Below are positions 9,908-17,568 of a stretch of DNA of 64,000 nucleotides, in pieces. Numbering within the stretch: position 1 is the stretch's first letter; each line of letters opens with the position of its first letter. The stretch comes from JBGLNJ01 sp034434835 (GTDB lineage Bacteria > Chloroflexota > Anaerolineae > Fen-1058): positions 62,001-126,000 of the forward strand of contig DAOTXX010000078.1 in the NCBI GenBank assembly GCA_034434835.1. The letters run 5' to 3'. The notes under the pieces were generated by a model. It saw nothing but the letters and a program-made list of their open reading frames with translations, searched no databases and was not told where the DNA came from. The position numbers and the translations under genes were made by a program.

Positions 9908-12244
9908 CTAATCCAATCCGTGTCCTGCAGTCCCCGCATCGGGGAAGGGCAAGGTCTCTCGGATGTTGAGAGGCAGGTTGAAGCTGAATACGATCAGGTT
10001 GTCTCGTCGCTGCTCCACTTGCAAGCGCCCCCCATGCAAGTCCACCAGCTTGCGCGAGAGCGCCAGGCTGACCGCATGGTCGCTTTCTGGCCCGGCGGCA
10101 TGCGCCAGGGCGCTTACCTGGAACGCAATGAGGTTGCCTCGCCGGGTGGCCTGTACGGTGAGCCTGCCTTCGTGGCTCGCCTGCGAAGCCGTCATCACCA
10201 GGTTCGTGAGCACCTGGCGCAGGCGGTCGGCGTCGGCCACAATGTCCGGCAAGCCTGGCTCGACCTGGATCTCCAGGCGCACCTGCGGGTTGACCAGGAG
10301 CGAAGCCAGGCTGCCCCGCAGGCCCTCCAGCAGACTGGGGATCTCGACCGGCGCATAGTTCAGCTCGACTGCGCCTACTTCCAGGCTGGCCAGCTCCAGA
10401 ATGTCGTCGAGCAGTTGCGCGAGCTGCTGACCGCTTTGCCGAATGGCGGTCAGGTCTTTGATCTGCGTCTCGTTGAGCGGGCCATCCATCCCTTTGAGCA
10501 GCAATTTGGAAAAGCCCAGGATCGTGTTGAGATAAGTCGCCAGTTGATGCGACATGCGCATCAGGAACTGGCCGCGCAACCGATCGATCTCGCGCATCTC
10601 GTCGGCGGCTTCGTGTTCCTGACTGTAGGTGCGCGCGTTTTCAATCGCCACACTCAACTGGCCGGCCAGGGTTTGCAGCACACTTTGATCCGATTCGCTG
10701 AACCCGGCCGGATCGCACGTCATCAGATCGAGCGCGCCGAGGGTGTGTGTGCCCAGCGCCAGGGGCAGCATCAGCTCGTGGCAAGTCTGGTTGGCGCCAT
10801 TCGACCGGGTGAGCGAGCGCGGCATCCGCTGTGCGATCACGCGCGTCACCGGATGATCGCGGTTCATGTCGAGTTGCCGCTCGTGCGCGGGCACGGCTCG
10901 ACCGACGCTGTGATACAGGGACGCGACCTGGCCCGATCCATCCAATAGATAGATGCCGACGTGTTCGAGCTGGAAGGCATCGCGGATCAAATCCGAAGCG
11001 CGCATGAGCAGCATGTTCACATCGAGGATCGAAGTGGTGATGCGACCGATTTCGGCGCTGATCGAAAGCTGCCAGGCGTGATATTGAATCTGCTCTTTGG
11101 CTTCTTCCAGCTCGCGCGTGCGCTCGGCCACTTTGAGTTCCAGCCCGGTGTACAGCCCGGCCAGCTCTGACGCCATCGTGTTGAACACGTTACCCAAGAT
11201 GCCGATCTCGTCGCGGCGCGTGGGCTGGACGCGGACGTTCAGATCGCCGCCGGACATTTTCAAAGCGGCTTCGGTCAGCAGCACGATCGGGCGCGTGATC
11301 TGCCGCGTGACGGCCGCGGCGATGATCGTCGTCAAGAGCGCCACGCCGAGCACGGCGCCGATGAGGCCCGCGGCCAGCTCGTCGCTGCGTGCAAATGCCG
11401 TCGCCTGGTCCTGCTCGACGATGAGCGCCAGCCCCCAATCGTCCCACCAGCGATAGACGCCGAATACCGGAACGCCGTCTTCGTTCTTGTAGGCCGCCGT
11501 CCCACTTTCACCTGCGAGCGCACGCGCCGCGCCCTGGCTCTGGCCGAGGCCGGTCTGTCGCTCTCCGCGCAGCATCACAGATTGGTGTTCACGGTTCGAT
11601 AGATAAATCACGCTGGCGTGTCCTGGCACAGAAATCTCACCGGGCAGGTTGTCCAACCCAAGTTGCGCCACTCCGACGAGCCAACCGATGGGTTGGGCGT
11701 TGGTCGCTCGAATGGGCGTGAGCAGCTCGAACGTCGCTGCCTCGTTTGCATGGGGGGGGTGAAAGCGCACCCCCGGCAACTGCCTGTCCTGCAGCGATGC
11801 CGCCCAGGAGGGCCGGGCAGTGGGTTGACCTGTTGTCGCTGCCATCCATTTCTCATCGCCGGATTGAGTGACCAGATAGACTTCGCTGAATCGTGCGTCT
11901 TGATCCAGAATCGTTTTGAGCCGGGCAGTTGCGCTGATCATTGCCGTCTGATCGCTTGCGGCCATCCCGCTTGACCAGTTCAGATCATTGGCCGCTGTGG
12001 TCAGACTGGTCCGCCGCGCCTGGAGCCAATCGCGCAGCCAGGCTTCCTCCAGGTCGGCGAGGGCCGTCAGACGATCCACGGTCTCGCGTTGCCGCTCGGC
12101 GCGCACCTGGCTGAAAGCGACATAGCCGATGAGGCTGAGCGGGCCAATCGCCAGCAGCAGGAATGCCGTCAAGAGCGTGCGTCCCAGCCCGCCCCTCATG
12201 CCGGTCGAAGGCACGGCGCCGCGTTGCGTGCGTGACGATGCCAT
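9908..12244 (-). CDS. Histidine-kinase-like protein with degenerate ATP-binding domain
   Basis: A 778-residue protein: TM (about 22-45), an extracytoplasmic sensor region (50-285), TM (290-312), HAMP (313-366), GAF (395-540), a HisKA-type dimerisation helix with a candidate phospho-accepting His566 (RMSHQLATYLN), and a C-terminal HATPase-like fold. The ATPase motifs are badly eroded. In the N box the usual Asn is Thr685 (LTNLVMTASQAS). The G1 box D-x-G-x-G is absent (VSALAHAAG). The G2 box GLGL is replaced by AVSLALSRKLV. The fold signature LVDLHGGRLQV remains. Kinase activity is therefore doubtful. It is the only kinase-like gene in an operon with three response regulators and a series of output-less GAF proteins. 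Confidence 0.85.
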   Translation of the reverse strand: MASSRTQRGAVPSTGMRGGLGRTLLTAFLLLAIGPLSLIGYVAFSQVRAERQRETVDRLTALADLEEAWLRDWLQARRTSLTTAANDLNWSSGMAASDQTAMISATARLKTILDQDARFSEVYLVTQSGDEKWMAATTGQPTARPSWAASLQDRQLPGVRFHPPHANEAATFELLTPIRATNAQPIGWLVGVAQLGLDNLPGEISVPGHASVIYLSNREHQSVMLRGERQTGLGQSQGAARALAGESGTAAYKNEDGVPVFGVYRWWDDWGLALIVEQDQATAFARSDELAAGLIGAVLGVALLTTIIAAAVTRQITRPIVLLTEAALKMSGGDLNVRVQPTRRDEIGILGNVFNTMASELAGLYTGLELKVAERTRELEEAKEQIQYHAWQLSISAEIGRITTSILDVNMLLMRASDLIRDAFQLEHVGIYLLDGSGQVASLYHSVGRAVPAHERQLDMNRDHPVTRVIAQRMPRSLTRSNGANQTCHELMLPLALGTHTLGALDLMTCDPAGFSESDQSVLQTLAGQLSVAIENARTYSQEHEAADEMREIDRLRGQFLMRMSHQLATYLNTILGFSKLLLKGMDGPLNETQIKDLTAIRQSGQQLAQLLDDILELASLEVGAVELNYAPVEIPSLLEGLRGSLASLLVNPQVRLEIQVEPGLPDIVADADRLRQVLTNLVMTASQASHEGRLTVQATRRGNLIAFQVSALAHAAGPESDHAVSLALSRKLVDLHGGRLQVEQRRDNLIVFSFNLPLNIRETLPFPDAGTAGHGLD

Positions 12245-12268
12245 GCTGCTTGCTCAACACTCCGTAAC

Positions 12269-12727
12269 TCAGTGGCATAGCCAGACGGGTTTGCCCTGCA
12301 GGACCTGACGGACTTGGTTGGGGAACTCGTCCGGGTCGAGCGGCTTGCCGATAAAGCCATCAAAGCCAGCGGCCTTGGCGCGTATCATGGACTCTTGGGA
12401 AGCATCGGCGGTGACGGCGACGATGCGCGTGTTCTGAAAGCGCGGATCGCTTTTGAGCCGCGCCAACACGGCATAGCCGTCTTCATCTGGGATGTGAATA
12501 TCCAACAAGACCAGGTCCACGCGCGGCATCGAGTCGGCAAACTCGATGACCTGCCAGCCGGAAGCTTTCCACTGGCAGTCCTTGACGCCCAGGTAAGCCA
12601 GCAGCCGGGCGACGAGGACAAAGTTCTTCAGGTTGTCCTCGACCACCAGCACGTACGCCTCGTTGGGGGGGATGGCGCCAGTCAACGGTTTGGTGTCTTT
12701 GCTTTTGGCATCGCTTGATGTCGTCAT
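12269..12727 (-). CDS. Single-domain response regulator (REC)
   Basis: A 152-residue protein with one receiver domain after a polar 25-residue N-terminus. The acidic pair is Glu30-Asp31 (VVEDN), the phospho-acceptor is Asp76 (LLDIHIP), and Thr106 (VAVTA) and Lys128 (GKPL) complete the active site. There is no DNA-binding or enzymatic output domain, so it probably acts through protein contacts or as a phosphate shuttle. Its ATG overlaps the stop of the upstream regulator (12724-12727), so the two are likely made together. The kinase-like gene follows after 24 nt. Confidence 0.92.
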   Translation of the reverse strand: MTTSSDAKSKDTKPLTGAIPPNEAYVLVVEDNLKNFVLVARLLAYLGVKDCQWKASGWQVIEFADSMPRVDLVLLDIHIPDEDGYAVLARLKSDPRFQNTRIVAVTADASQESMIRAKAAGFDGFIGKPLDPDEFPNQVRQVLQGKPVWLCH

Positions 12728-13104
12728 GGTTTTCTCGCCTGTAGGAAACGAGCGATCTGCATGGGCAGTTGATCTACGTCAATCGGTTTTTGGATGTAGC
12801 CGTCACAGCCTGCCGCGAGCGTCTTTTCCCGGTCGCCTTTCATCACGTTGGCGGTGATAGCGACGACGGGCACACCGGCCAGGTGTGGCATTTGCTTGAG
12901 GCGATGTGTCAGCTCGTAGCCATCAATTTCCGGCAGGTTGATGTCCATCAAGATCAGGTCCAGCCTGGCCGTCTGGGCGGCTTTCAGCCCGGAGGCGCCG
13001 CTGTCGGCTTCGAGCACCTGGAAGCCTTCCACTTCCAGCACACGCTTGACCAGCAAGCGGTTTTCTGCGTTGTCCTCGATGTACAGGATCGTTTGTTGGG
13101 TCAT
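12724..13104 (-). CDS. Single-domain response regulator (CheY/DivK-like)
   Basis: A 126-residue stand-alone receiver domain starting at MTQQTILYIED. Key residues are visible: the acidic pair in YIEDN, the phospho-acceptor Asp in LILMDINLP, Thr in VAITA and Lys in IQKPID. The sequence resembles DivK-type polar or hybrid-kinase receivers. The ATG at 13104 has GGAG 7 nt upstream and is preferred to a TTG five codons earlier. It sits 61 nt after the REC-Roadblock gene and overlaps the next regulator by 4 nt. Confidence 0.92.
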   Translation of the reverse strand: MTQQTILYIEDNAENRLLVKRVLEVEGFQVLEADSGASGLKAAQTARLDLILMDINLPEIDGYELTHRLKQMPHLAGVPVVAITANVMKGDREKTLAAGCDGYIQKPIDVDQLPMQIARFLQARKP

Positions 13105-13165
13105 CGGCTCACTCCACAAATCTCGTTAGCCAGCAACGGGTTGGGAACCCGCCCGGCTCATTCTT

Positions 13166-13954
13166 TCAACTGGACGTCATCGCTGGTCGCGTGGCAGCCT
13201 CGCCTGAGTTGAACACCGCGGCCAGCTCTTGCACAGCGCGGCGCGTGTACTGCAACACCAGCCCGATCCGGCTGCCGGGCTGATTCCGATCGAACACCAG
13301 GCTTAGACGCATCCCGTTGCCGACGTCTGCCGAGTACACGTCGTGCGTCTTGCCCTGGTGATAGGCAAAGTTGAACACCGATTCCTGAGTGGGCGCAGGA
13401 GCCGGCAATGCGTCGTAGCAACCGTTCAGCTCGCCGACGCGCGTCACGACAGCTCCATCGCCGTGGGTCAACAGTACGCACTGCGCGCCTGTATCGCGCA
13501 TCAGCGCCGTCAATTGACGTTGGACGAATTGCGCCTGCCAATCCGACATCGGTTGGAGGGGGCGAGTGCTCTTGTCTTGGGCCGCCTCGCGCAGTGCGCT
13601 GGACACCGTGCCAGTGAACGCATCAAAGCTGAACGGCTTGCGCAAAAAGTCGTAGGCGCCTAGCGCGCGAGCCTGGGCTTCAACCTCCGGCTCGTGGTGC
13701 GCGCTGACGATAATCACGCGCAATCTGGGATACATTTTTTGCAGCCGCTCCAATAATTGCAGGCCGTCCATGCCGGACATGCGAATGTCCAGGATGGCCG
13801 CATCGAACGTACGCTGGGCAAGTGCTTTGAGCGCTTCCTCGGCCGAGGGGACGCACACAAACTCGGCCTCCAGCCCGGCGACGATCAGGCTTTCGCGCAA
13901 CAACATCAGCGTGCGTTGTTCGTCATCTACGATCAGTATGCGCTGGTCTGTCAT
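13166..13954 (-). CDS. Response regulator: REC domain plus Roadblock-like C-terminal domain
   Basis: First gene of the GAF operon, 262 residues. Residues 1-120 are a receiver domain (LIVDDE, phospho-acceptor in AILDIRM, VSAHH, LRKPF). After a linker, residues about 135-255 look like a Roadblock/LC7-type domain: an opening helix (FVQRQLTALMRDTGAQCVLL), then a strand pattern (HGDGAVVTRVGEL), and a final helix (GLVLQYTRRAVQELAAVF). In bacteria that fold usually partners small GTPases or forms regulatory dimers. The start has GGGAG 7 nt upstream. The Roadblock assignment is by pattern only and needs a profile search. Confidence 0.8.
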   Translation of the reverse strand: MTDQRILIVDDEQRTLMLLRESLIVAGLEAEFVCVPSAEEALKALAQRTFDAAILDIRMSGMDGLQLLERLQKMYPRLRVIIVSAHHEPEVEAQARALGAYDFLRKPFSFDAFTGTVSSALREAAQDKSTRPLQPMSDWQAQFVQRQLTALMRDTGAQCVLLTHGDGAVVTRVGELNGCYDALPAPAPTQESVFNFAYHQGKTHDVYSADVGNGMRLSLVFDRNQPGSRIGLVLQYTRRAVQELAAVFNSGEAATRPAMTSS

Positions 13955-14023
13955 GATCCGCTCCCTGTCACATCATACCGGCCCCGGTGTGCTGGCCGGA
14001 TGGGGGACTGGCAAAGCACACAA

Positions 14024-14051
14024 AGGAACACGGGCCGTGTGGGGTGTTCCT
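14024..14051. promoter_or_regulatory. Inverted repeat upstream of the sensor operon (candidate operator)
   Basis: AGGAACAC (14024-14031) and GTGTTCCT (14044-14051) form perfect 8-nt arms with a 12-nt spacer. The repeat lies about 70-97 nt upstream of the first gene of the minus-strand sensor operon. It could bind a dimeric regulator or form a leader hairpin. No clear -35/-10 pair was found nearby. Confidence 0.4.
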
Positions 14052-14056
14052 GTGCG

Positions 14057-14075
14057 GACGTGATGAATTCACGTC
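14057..14075. promoter_or_regulatory. Second perfect inverted repeat upstream of the sensor operon
   Basis: GACGTGA (14057-14063) and TCACGTC (14069-14075) are perfect 7-nt arms around TGAAT. The site begins 5 nt beyond the previous inverted repeat, so two different dyads stand in tandem before the operon. The compact spacing fits a transcription-factor operator better than a terminator, because no T-run follows. Confidence 0.4.
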
Positions 14076-14203
14076 GTTAGGATACCACGACCGGGAGGGG
14101 GTAGGGCTTTCAGATCGCTTTCTGGAACGTTACAGAAGGATTGCCGGGCGGGGGGTGTGAAAATACGTGGTATAACCTATTCCAAAACCTGGGAGAGGTG
14201 CGG

Positions 14204-14275
14204 ATGCTCAAAGTCAAAAGGGTCTATGACGGCGTGAAATACGTGGCGCTCGTCAGGCGCTGCAGTGGATCGTAG
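14204..14275 (+). pseudogene. Possible truncated start of a DUF488/YeaO-like gene
   Basis: An ATG with GGGAGAGG upstream opens a 23-codon frame beginning MLKVKRVYD, which matches the usual first residues of YeaO-type DUF488 proteins (typically about 115 residues). After nine residues the similarity ends and a TAG follows. A TATAAC box lies about 30 nt upstream. I read it as the surviving 5' stub of a deleted gene, but a nine-residue match could be chance. Confidence 0.35.
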
Positions 14276-14398
14276 AGCCTGTCCTGAGCCAAAGTCCTGA
14301 GTGGAGCGAAGGGTCAGCGCAGGATGTAGCGCATCGCCGTCGTCGTGGTCGTGAGGAAAAGAGTTCGCCATCCACCAAGTCCAGGTATTCAAAGGGGC

Positions 14399-14521
14399 GT
14401 GACCAAAATCAGTTGGTCACACCGTAGGGGCAGGCCTATCTCCCTCTTTAGGGGGTGCGCCTGCCCGAATGCGGGCGACCGCAAGGGTCGCCCCTACGTA
14501 TCAACCAGATTTGGTCACACC
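14399..14521. repeat. MITE-like palindromic element flanked by 11-bp direct repeats
   Basis: A non-coding block bounded by TTGGTCACACC at 14413-14423 and again at 14511-14521. Between them lie GTAGGGGC (14424-14431) and GCCCCTAC (14490-14497) as terminal inverted repeats. Inside is a strong stem, GGGCGACC-GCAA-GGTCGCCC region (14473-14493), and a GGGCAGGC/GCCTGCCC pair. The left direct repeat is itself one arm of a hairpin, GTGACCAA-N6-TTGGTCAC (14399-14420). The layout resembles a small non-autonomous mobile element with target duplication. It has no coding capacity. Confidence 0.55.
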
Positions 14522-14539
14522 CAACTGAAACACACCCAT

Positions 14540-14969
14540 CTAGAGCGGGTACAGCCAGAAAAATCCTCCTGGCGACGTGTAGACGATATTTCCAGCAGCG
14601 TCCCGGATGTAGACAACCCACTCAAAGTGACCGGGGCAGGGCTTGAGCTGGCCGGGGCGTATTGCAAAAATATCCTGCGTCCATTCGTGCGCGGTCAGCG
14701 GTGGACTGTACTGAACACCTGACTTGCCTCCGCTATTGGTGCATGGATTCCTGTCTACCGTCTCTGGGAACAATCTTGACCAGGAACGTCTCGCCAGGCT
14801 GCAAGGCTCCGCCGACCCACTTGAAGGTGATCGTAGTTAGCTTGAGGCGGCTGGCATTGGGCGGGTTCAGCAGCGTGATCTCGCGCGGCTCTTTGGCCAC
14901 AGTTGGCGCGCGTCGGTGTTGCCACGGCCACCCGTGTTGGCTGGCGGGTGGCTGTCGGAGGGTTTGTCT
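14540..14969 (-). pseudogene. Frameshifted remnant of a secreted-domain protein
   Basis: Three minus-strand reading frames join into one plausible protein end. First comes a Pro/Thr-rich linker (TNPPTATRQPTRVAVATPTRA, about 14907-14969). A frame change near 14903-14912 leads into VAKEPREITLLNPPNASRL through ETFLVKIVP. A second frame change near 14765-14776 leads into ETVDRNPCTNSGGKSG through GGFFWLYPL and a TAG at 14540. The composition looks like the extracellular C-terminal domain that follows a Thr/Pro linker in Chloroflexota kinases or lipoproteins. No upstream part remains, since a stop precedes the linker. Two frameshifts make it a clear pseudogene if the assembly is right. Confidence 0.6.
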
Positions 14970-15012
14970 ATAGGGAGGGTGGCCGCTCAGATTGGGATCA
15001 AACTACAATGAG

Positions 15013-15043
15013 ATTCCGAGCGGCCTAAAGGGCTGCTCGGAAT
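15013..15043. repeat. Palindromic repeat ATTCCGAGC / GCTCGGAAT
   Basis: ATTCCGAGC (15013-15021) pairs with GCTCGGAAT (15035-15043). The context GAGATTCC...CGGAATGACA recurs at 33712-33744, so this is probably a dispersed REP-like sequence rather than a gene-specific terminator. Confidence 0.45.
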
Positions 15044-15110
15044 GACATGGGTGAACAGTGGCCTTGATAACAGGGAAAACTATCAGGATGCTTGCCAAAG
15101 CATTACAATG

Positions 15111-15137
15111 AAAAAGCCCCCAGGCATGTCTGGGGGC
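15111..15137 (-). terminator. Rho-independent terminator after sucD
   Basis: On the minus strand an 8-bp stem GCCCCCAG/CTGGGGGC with a 6-nt loop (15116-15137) is followed by TTTTT (15111-15115). It lies 21 nt past the sucD stop and ends the sucCD transcript. Confidence 0.85.
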
Positions 15138-15158
15138 AGGTATATCGTGTGACAAGTA

Positions 15159-16034
15159 TTACCGCGCTGCTTCCGCCACAAGCTGCGGGATCTCTTCGGG
15201 GTGTTGGGCGACGCGCACGCCGACTGCTTCCAATGCCTTGATCTTGCTTTCGGCAGTCCCCTCGCCGCCTTCGATGATCGCACCAGCGTGCCCCATGCGC
15301 TTGCCAGGCGGCGCAGTGCGTCCGGCGATAAAGCTGACGACCGGCTTGCTCATCTGCGTCGAGATGAACTCGGCGGCCTTTTCTTCGTCGTTCCCGCCGA
15401 TCTCGCCGATCATCACGACCTGGTCGGTGAGCGGGTCCTCCTCAAACATCTCCAGCACGTCAATAAAACTTGTACCGTTGATCGGATCGCCGCCGATGCC
15501 GACACACGTGGACTGGCCCATGCCGCGCATCGTCAGCGCATAGATTACCTCGTACGTCAGCGTGCCGGAGCGCGAGACGATGCCAATGTTGCCGGGCATG
15601 CAAATGTGGCCGGGGATGATGCCGACTTTGCACTCGCCCGGGGTGATGATGCCGGGGCAGTTGGGGCCGAGCAGCCGCGTGCCTTTCATGTCCAGATACG
15701 CGCGCACGCGGATCATGTCCAGCACCGGGATGCCTTCGGTGATGCAGCAGACGAACGGCAGCCCGGCGTCCGCGGCTTCCAGGATCGCGTCGGGCGCAAA
15801 ACGCGCCGGGACATAGATCACCGAAGCGTTCGCGCCGGTCGTTTCGACGGCTTCCTTGACTGTGTCGAACACGGGCACCTTGCCATCCACCGCCCACTCA
15901 CCGCCGCGTCCGGGCGTCACGCCACCAACGACTTGCGTCCCATATTCCAACATTTGTCGTGTGTGAAATTCGCCTTCGCGCCCGGTGATGCCCTGAACGA
16001 TCAGTCGGGTGTTTTTGTCAATGAGAATGCTCAT
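15159..16034 (-). CDS. sucD: Succinyl-CoA ligase (ADP-forming) subunit alpha
   Basis: A 291-residue subunit of the TCA-cycle enzyme that converts succinyl-CoA to succinate with substrate-level ATP or GTP formation. Visible motifs are the N-terminal CoA-binding Rossmann region (VQGITGREGEFH, residues 13-24), the ligase motif GPNCPGIITP and the phospho-accepting His249 in RMGHAGAI. The length is normal for SucD. It follows sucC on the same strand with a 124-nt gap and has its own GGAGAAAGAGG ribosome-binding site. An intrinsic terminator follows, so the operon ends here. Confidence 0.97.
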   Translation of the reverse strand: MSILIDKNTRLIVQGITGREGEFHTRQMLEYGTQVVGGVTPGRGGEWAVDGKVPVFDTVKEAVETTGANASVIYVPARFAPDAILEAADAGLPFVCCITEGIPVLDMIRVRAYLDMKGTRLLGPNCPGIITPGECKVGIIPGHICMPGNIGIVSRSGTLTYEVIYALTMRGMGQSTCVGIGGDPINGTSFIDVLEMFEEDPLTDQVVMIGEIGGNDEEKAAEFISTQMSKPVVSFIAGRTAPPGKRMGHAGAIIEGGEGTAESKIKALEAVGVRVAQHPEEIPQLVAEAAR

Positions 16035-16158
16035 CCTCTTTCTCCATTACGGATTGAAGATTGCGGCATACACTTGAATGGGGCAATGCCTCTCCATTCA
16101 CAGAGAGCACGTTCTGGTGACAACGATTTGCGTCCCAAGCATGGCGCGCGCACGGAAA

Positions 16159-17445
16159 TCATTGGCGAGTTTTCTTGGCCGTTTTCCTGGTCGGCCTGAT
16201 CGGTTTGGTGGCCTTTTTCTGCCTGGCAGCCTTCTTGGCAACCGGTTTGGCGATGCGGCGCCGCTTGGGCTTGTACACGACCGGCGGAGGCGGCGGAGGC
16301 GAGACGTATTCCTGGCCTTTGGCGGCGGCCACCGCTTTTCGCGCGGCTTCGGCCAGCGTGCTGGCCGTCTGCATATTCGCGCCCGCCAGGATCTGGCGGC
16401 CTTCTTCCTCGTTCGTGCCCACGAGCCGCGCGATCATCGGCACTTGCGTTGGCACTTGCTGCAGCGCCTGGACAATGCCCCTGGCGACTTCGTCGCAGCG
16501 TGTGATGCCGCCAAAGATGTTGAACAGCACCACTTTGACGTTCGGATCGGCCAGGATGATGCGCAGCGCCGCAGCGACTTTATCTGCCGAGGCGCCGCCG
16601 CCAATGTCCAAAAAGTTGGCCGGGCTGCCGCCGAACAGCTTGACAATGTCCATCGTCGTCATCGCCAATCCCGCGCCGTTCACCATGCAGCCGATCTCGC
16701 CGTCGAGCTGAATATAGCTCAGTCCGAACTTGCGCGCTTCAGCCTCCGAGGGGGTTTCTTCGTCCACGTCGCGTAACGCGGCCAGGTCCGGGTGGCGGAA
16801 TGAGGCGTTGTCGTCGGTGACGATCTTGCCGTCCACCGCTAGCAGCTTGCCTTCGCCTGTGATCACCAGCGGGTTGATTTCGGCCAGGCTCGCGTCGCAC
16901 TCGAGGAACGCTTTGTACAGGCCGTTGGCAATCACGCCGAAATCGCGGATCTGGTCGCCCTTGAGTCCGAGCGCGAACGCGATCTGCCGCACCTGATAGT
17001 CGCGCAGGCCGATGAAGGGATCGATCAAGACTTTGATGATTTTCTCTGGCGAGACGCGCGCGACTTGTTCAATGTCCATCCCGCCGGCGGCGCTGGCCAT
17101 CATCGTCGCGCGGCGGGCGGCGCGGTTGTTCACCACACCCAGGTAAATCTCGTGCTGGATGTCGGCGGCTTCGTCCACCAGAACCTTGCGGACGGTCAGC
17201 CCTTTGATGTTCATGCCCAGAATCTTGCTGGCAACCTGCTCGGCTTCGTCCGGGTCGTTGGCCACCTTGATGCCGCCTGCTTTGCCGCGTCCTCCCACCA
17301 GCACCTGAGACTTGACGACGACGCGCTTGCCGAGGTCGCTGGCGATCTGCCGTGCTTCTTCGGGGGTGCTGGCGATCTGTCCCTTGGGGATGGGGATGCC
17401 GTAGCGGGCAAAGATTTGCTTGGACTGATGCTCGTGTAGTTTCAC
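16159..17445 (-). CDS. sucC: Succinyl-CoA ligase subunit beta with a 50-residue basic C-terminal tail
   Basis: The start is GTG 17445 (VKLHEHQSKQIFARYGIP) with GGAGG 4 nt upstream, matching the conserved SucC N-terminus. The 428-residue product has the ATP-grasp domain (RVVVKSQVLVGGRGKAGG), the EINPL motif and the ligase domain (GSPANFLDIGGGA, LFNIFGGITRCDEVA). The catalytic part ends near residue 378, the usual SucC length. It is followed by EYVSPPPPPPVVYKPKRRR and a Lys/Arg/Ala/Pro-rich tail; 18 of the last 37 residues are basic. That tail resembles histone-H1-like or HU extensions and is not part of normal SucC. Confidence 0.96.
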   Translation of the reverse strand: MKLHEHQSKQIFARYGIPIPKGQIASTPEEARQIASDLGKRVVVKSQVLVGGRGKAGGIKVANDPDEAEQVASKILGMNIKGLTVRKVLVDEAADIQHEIYLGVVNNRAARRATMMASAAGGMDIEQVARVSPEKIIKVLIDPFIGLRDYQVRQIAFALGLKGDQIRDFGVIANGLYKAFLECDASLAEINPLVITGEGKLLAVDGKIVTDDNASFRHPDLAALRDVDEETPSEAEARKFGLSYIQLDGEIGCMVNGAGLAMTTMDIVKLFGGSPANFLDIGGGASADKVAAALRIILADPNVKVVLFNIFGGITRCDEVARGIVQALQQVPTQVPMIARLVGTNEEEGRQILAGANMQTASTLAEAARKAVAAAKGQEYVSPPPPPPVVYKPKRRRIAKPVAKKAARQKKATKPIRPTRKTAKKTRQ

Positions 17446-17534
17446 GTGCCCTCCATGAATGTTGGATTGGGGGATCTGGAGCGCCATTGGCCTGGTGCGC
17501 GCTTCGTTCTTTCTCCAGAATCAGCGGTCGAACT

Positions 17535-17552
17535 GTGGAGGATAGCCTCCAC
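17535..17552 (-). other. GTGGAGG/CCTCCAC hairpin between genes
   Basis: Perfect 7-bp arms with a 4-nt loop lie 17 nt after the stop of the membrane-protein gene and upstream of sucC. There is no T-run on the minus strand, so it is at best a weak terminator or a processing hairpin. Confidence 0.35.
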
Positions 17553-17568
17553 GCGAGACTATTTTACA

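Noticed and set aside
14230..14330. GTCCTGAG direct repeats near 14281-14300 as a mobile element
   Set aside because: Only two short copies with no inverted ends. They could be a dispersed repeat fragment, but this cannot be supported from one window.
14345..14722. Plus-strand open frame of 125 codons
   Set aside because: It runs through the MITE-like element and the frameshifted remnant on the other strand, and shows no protein-like pattern.
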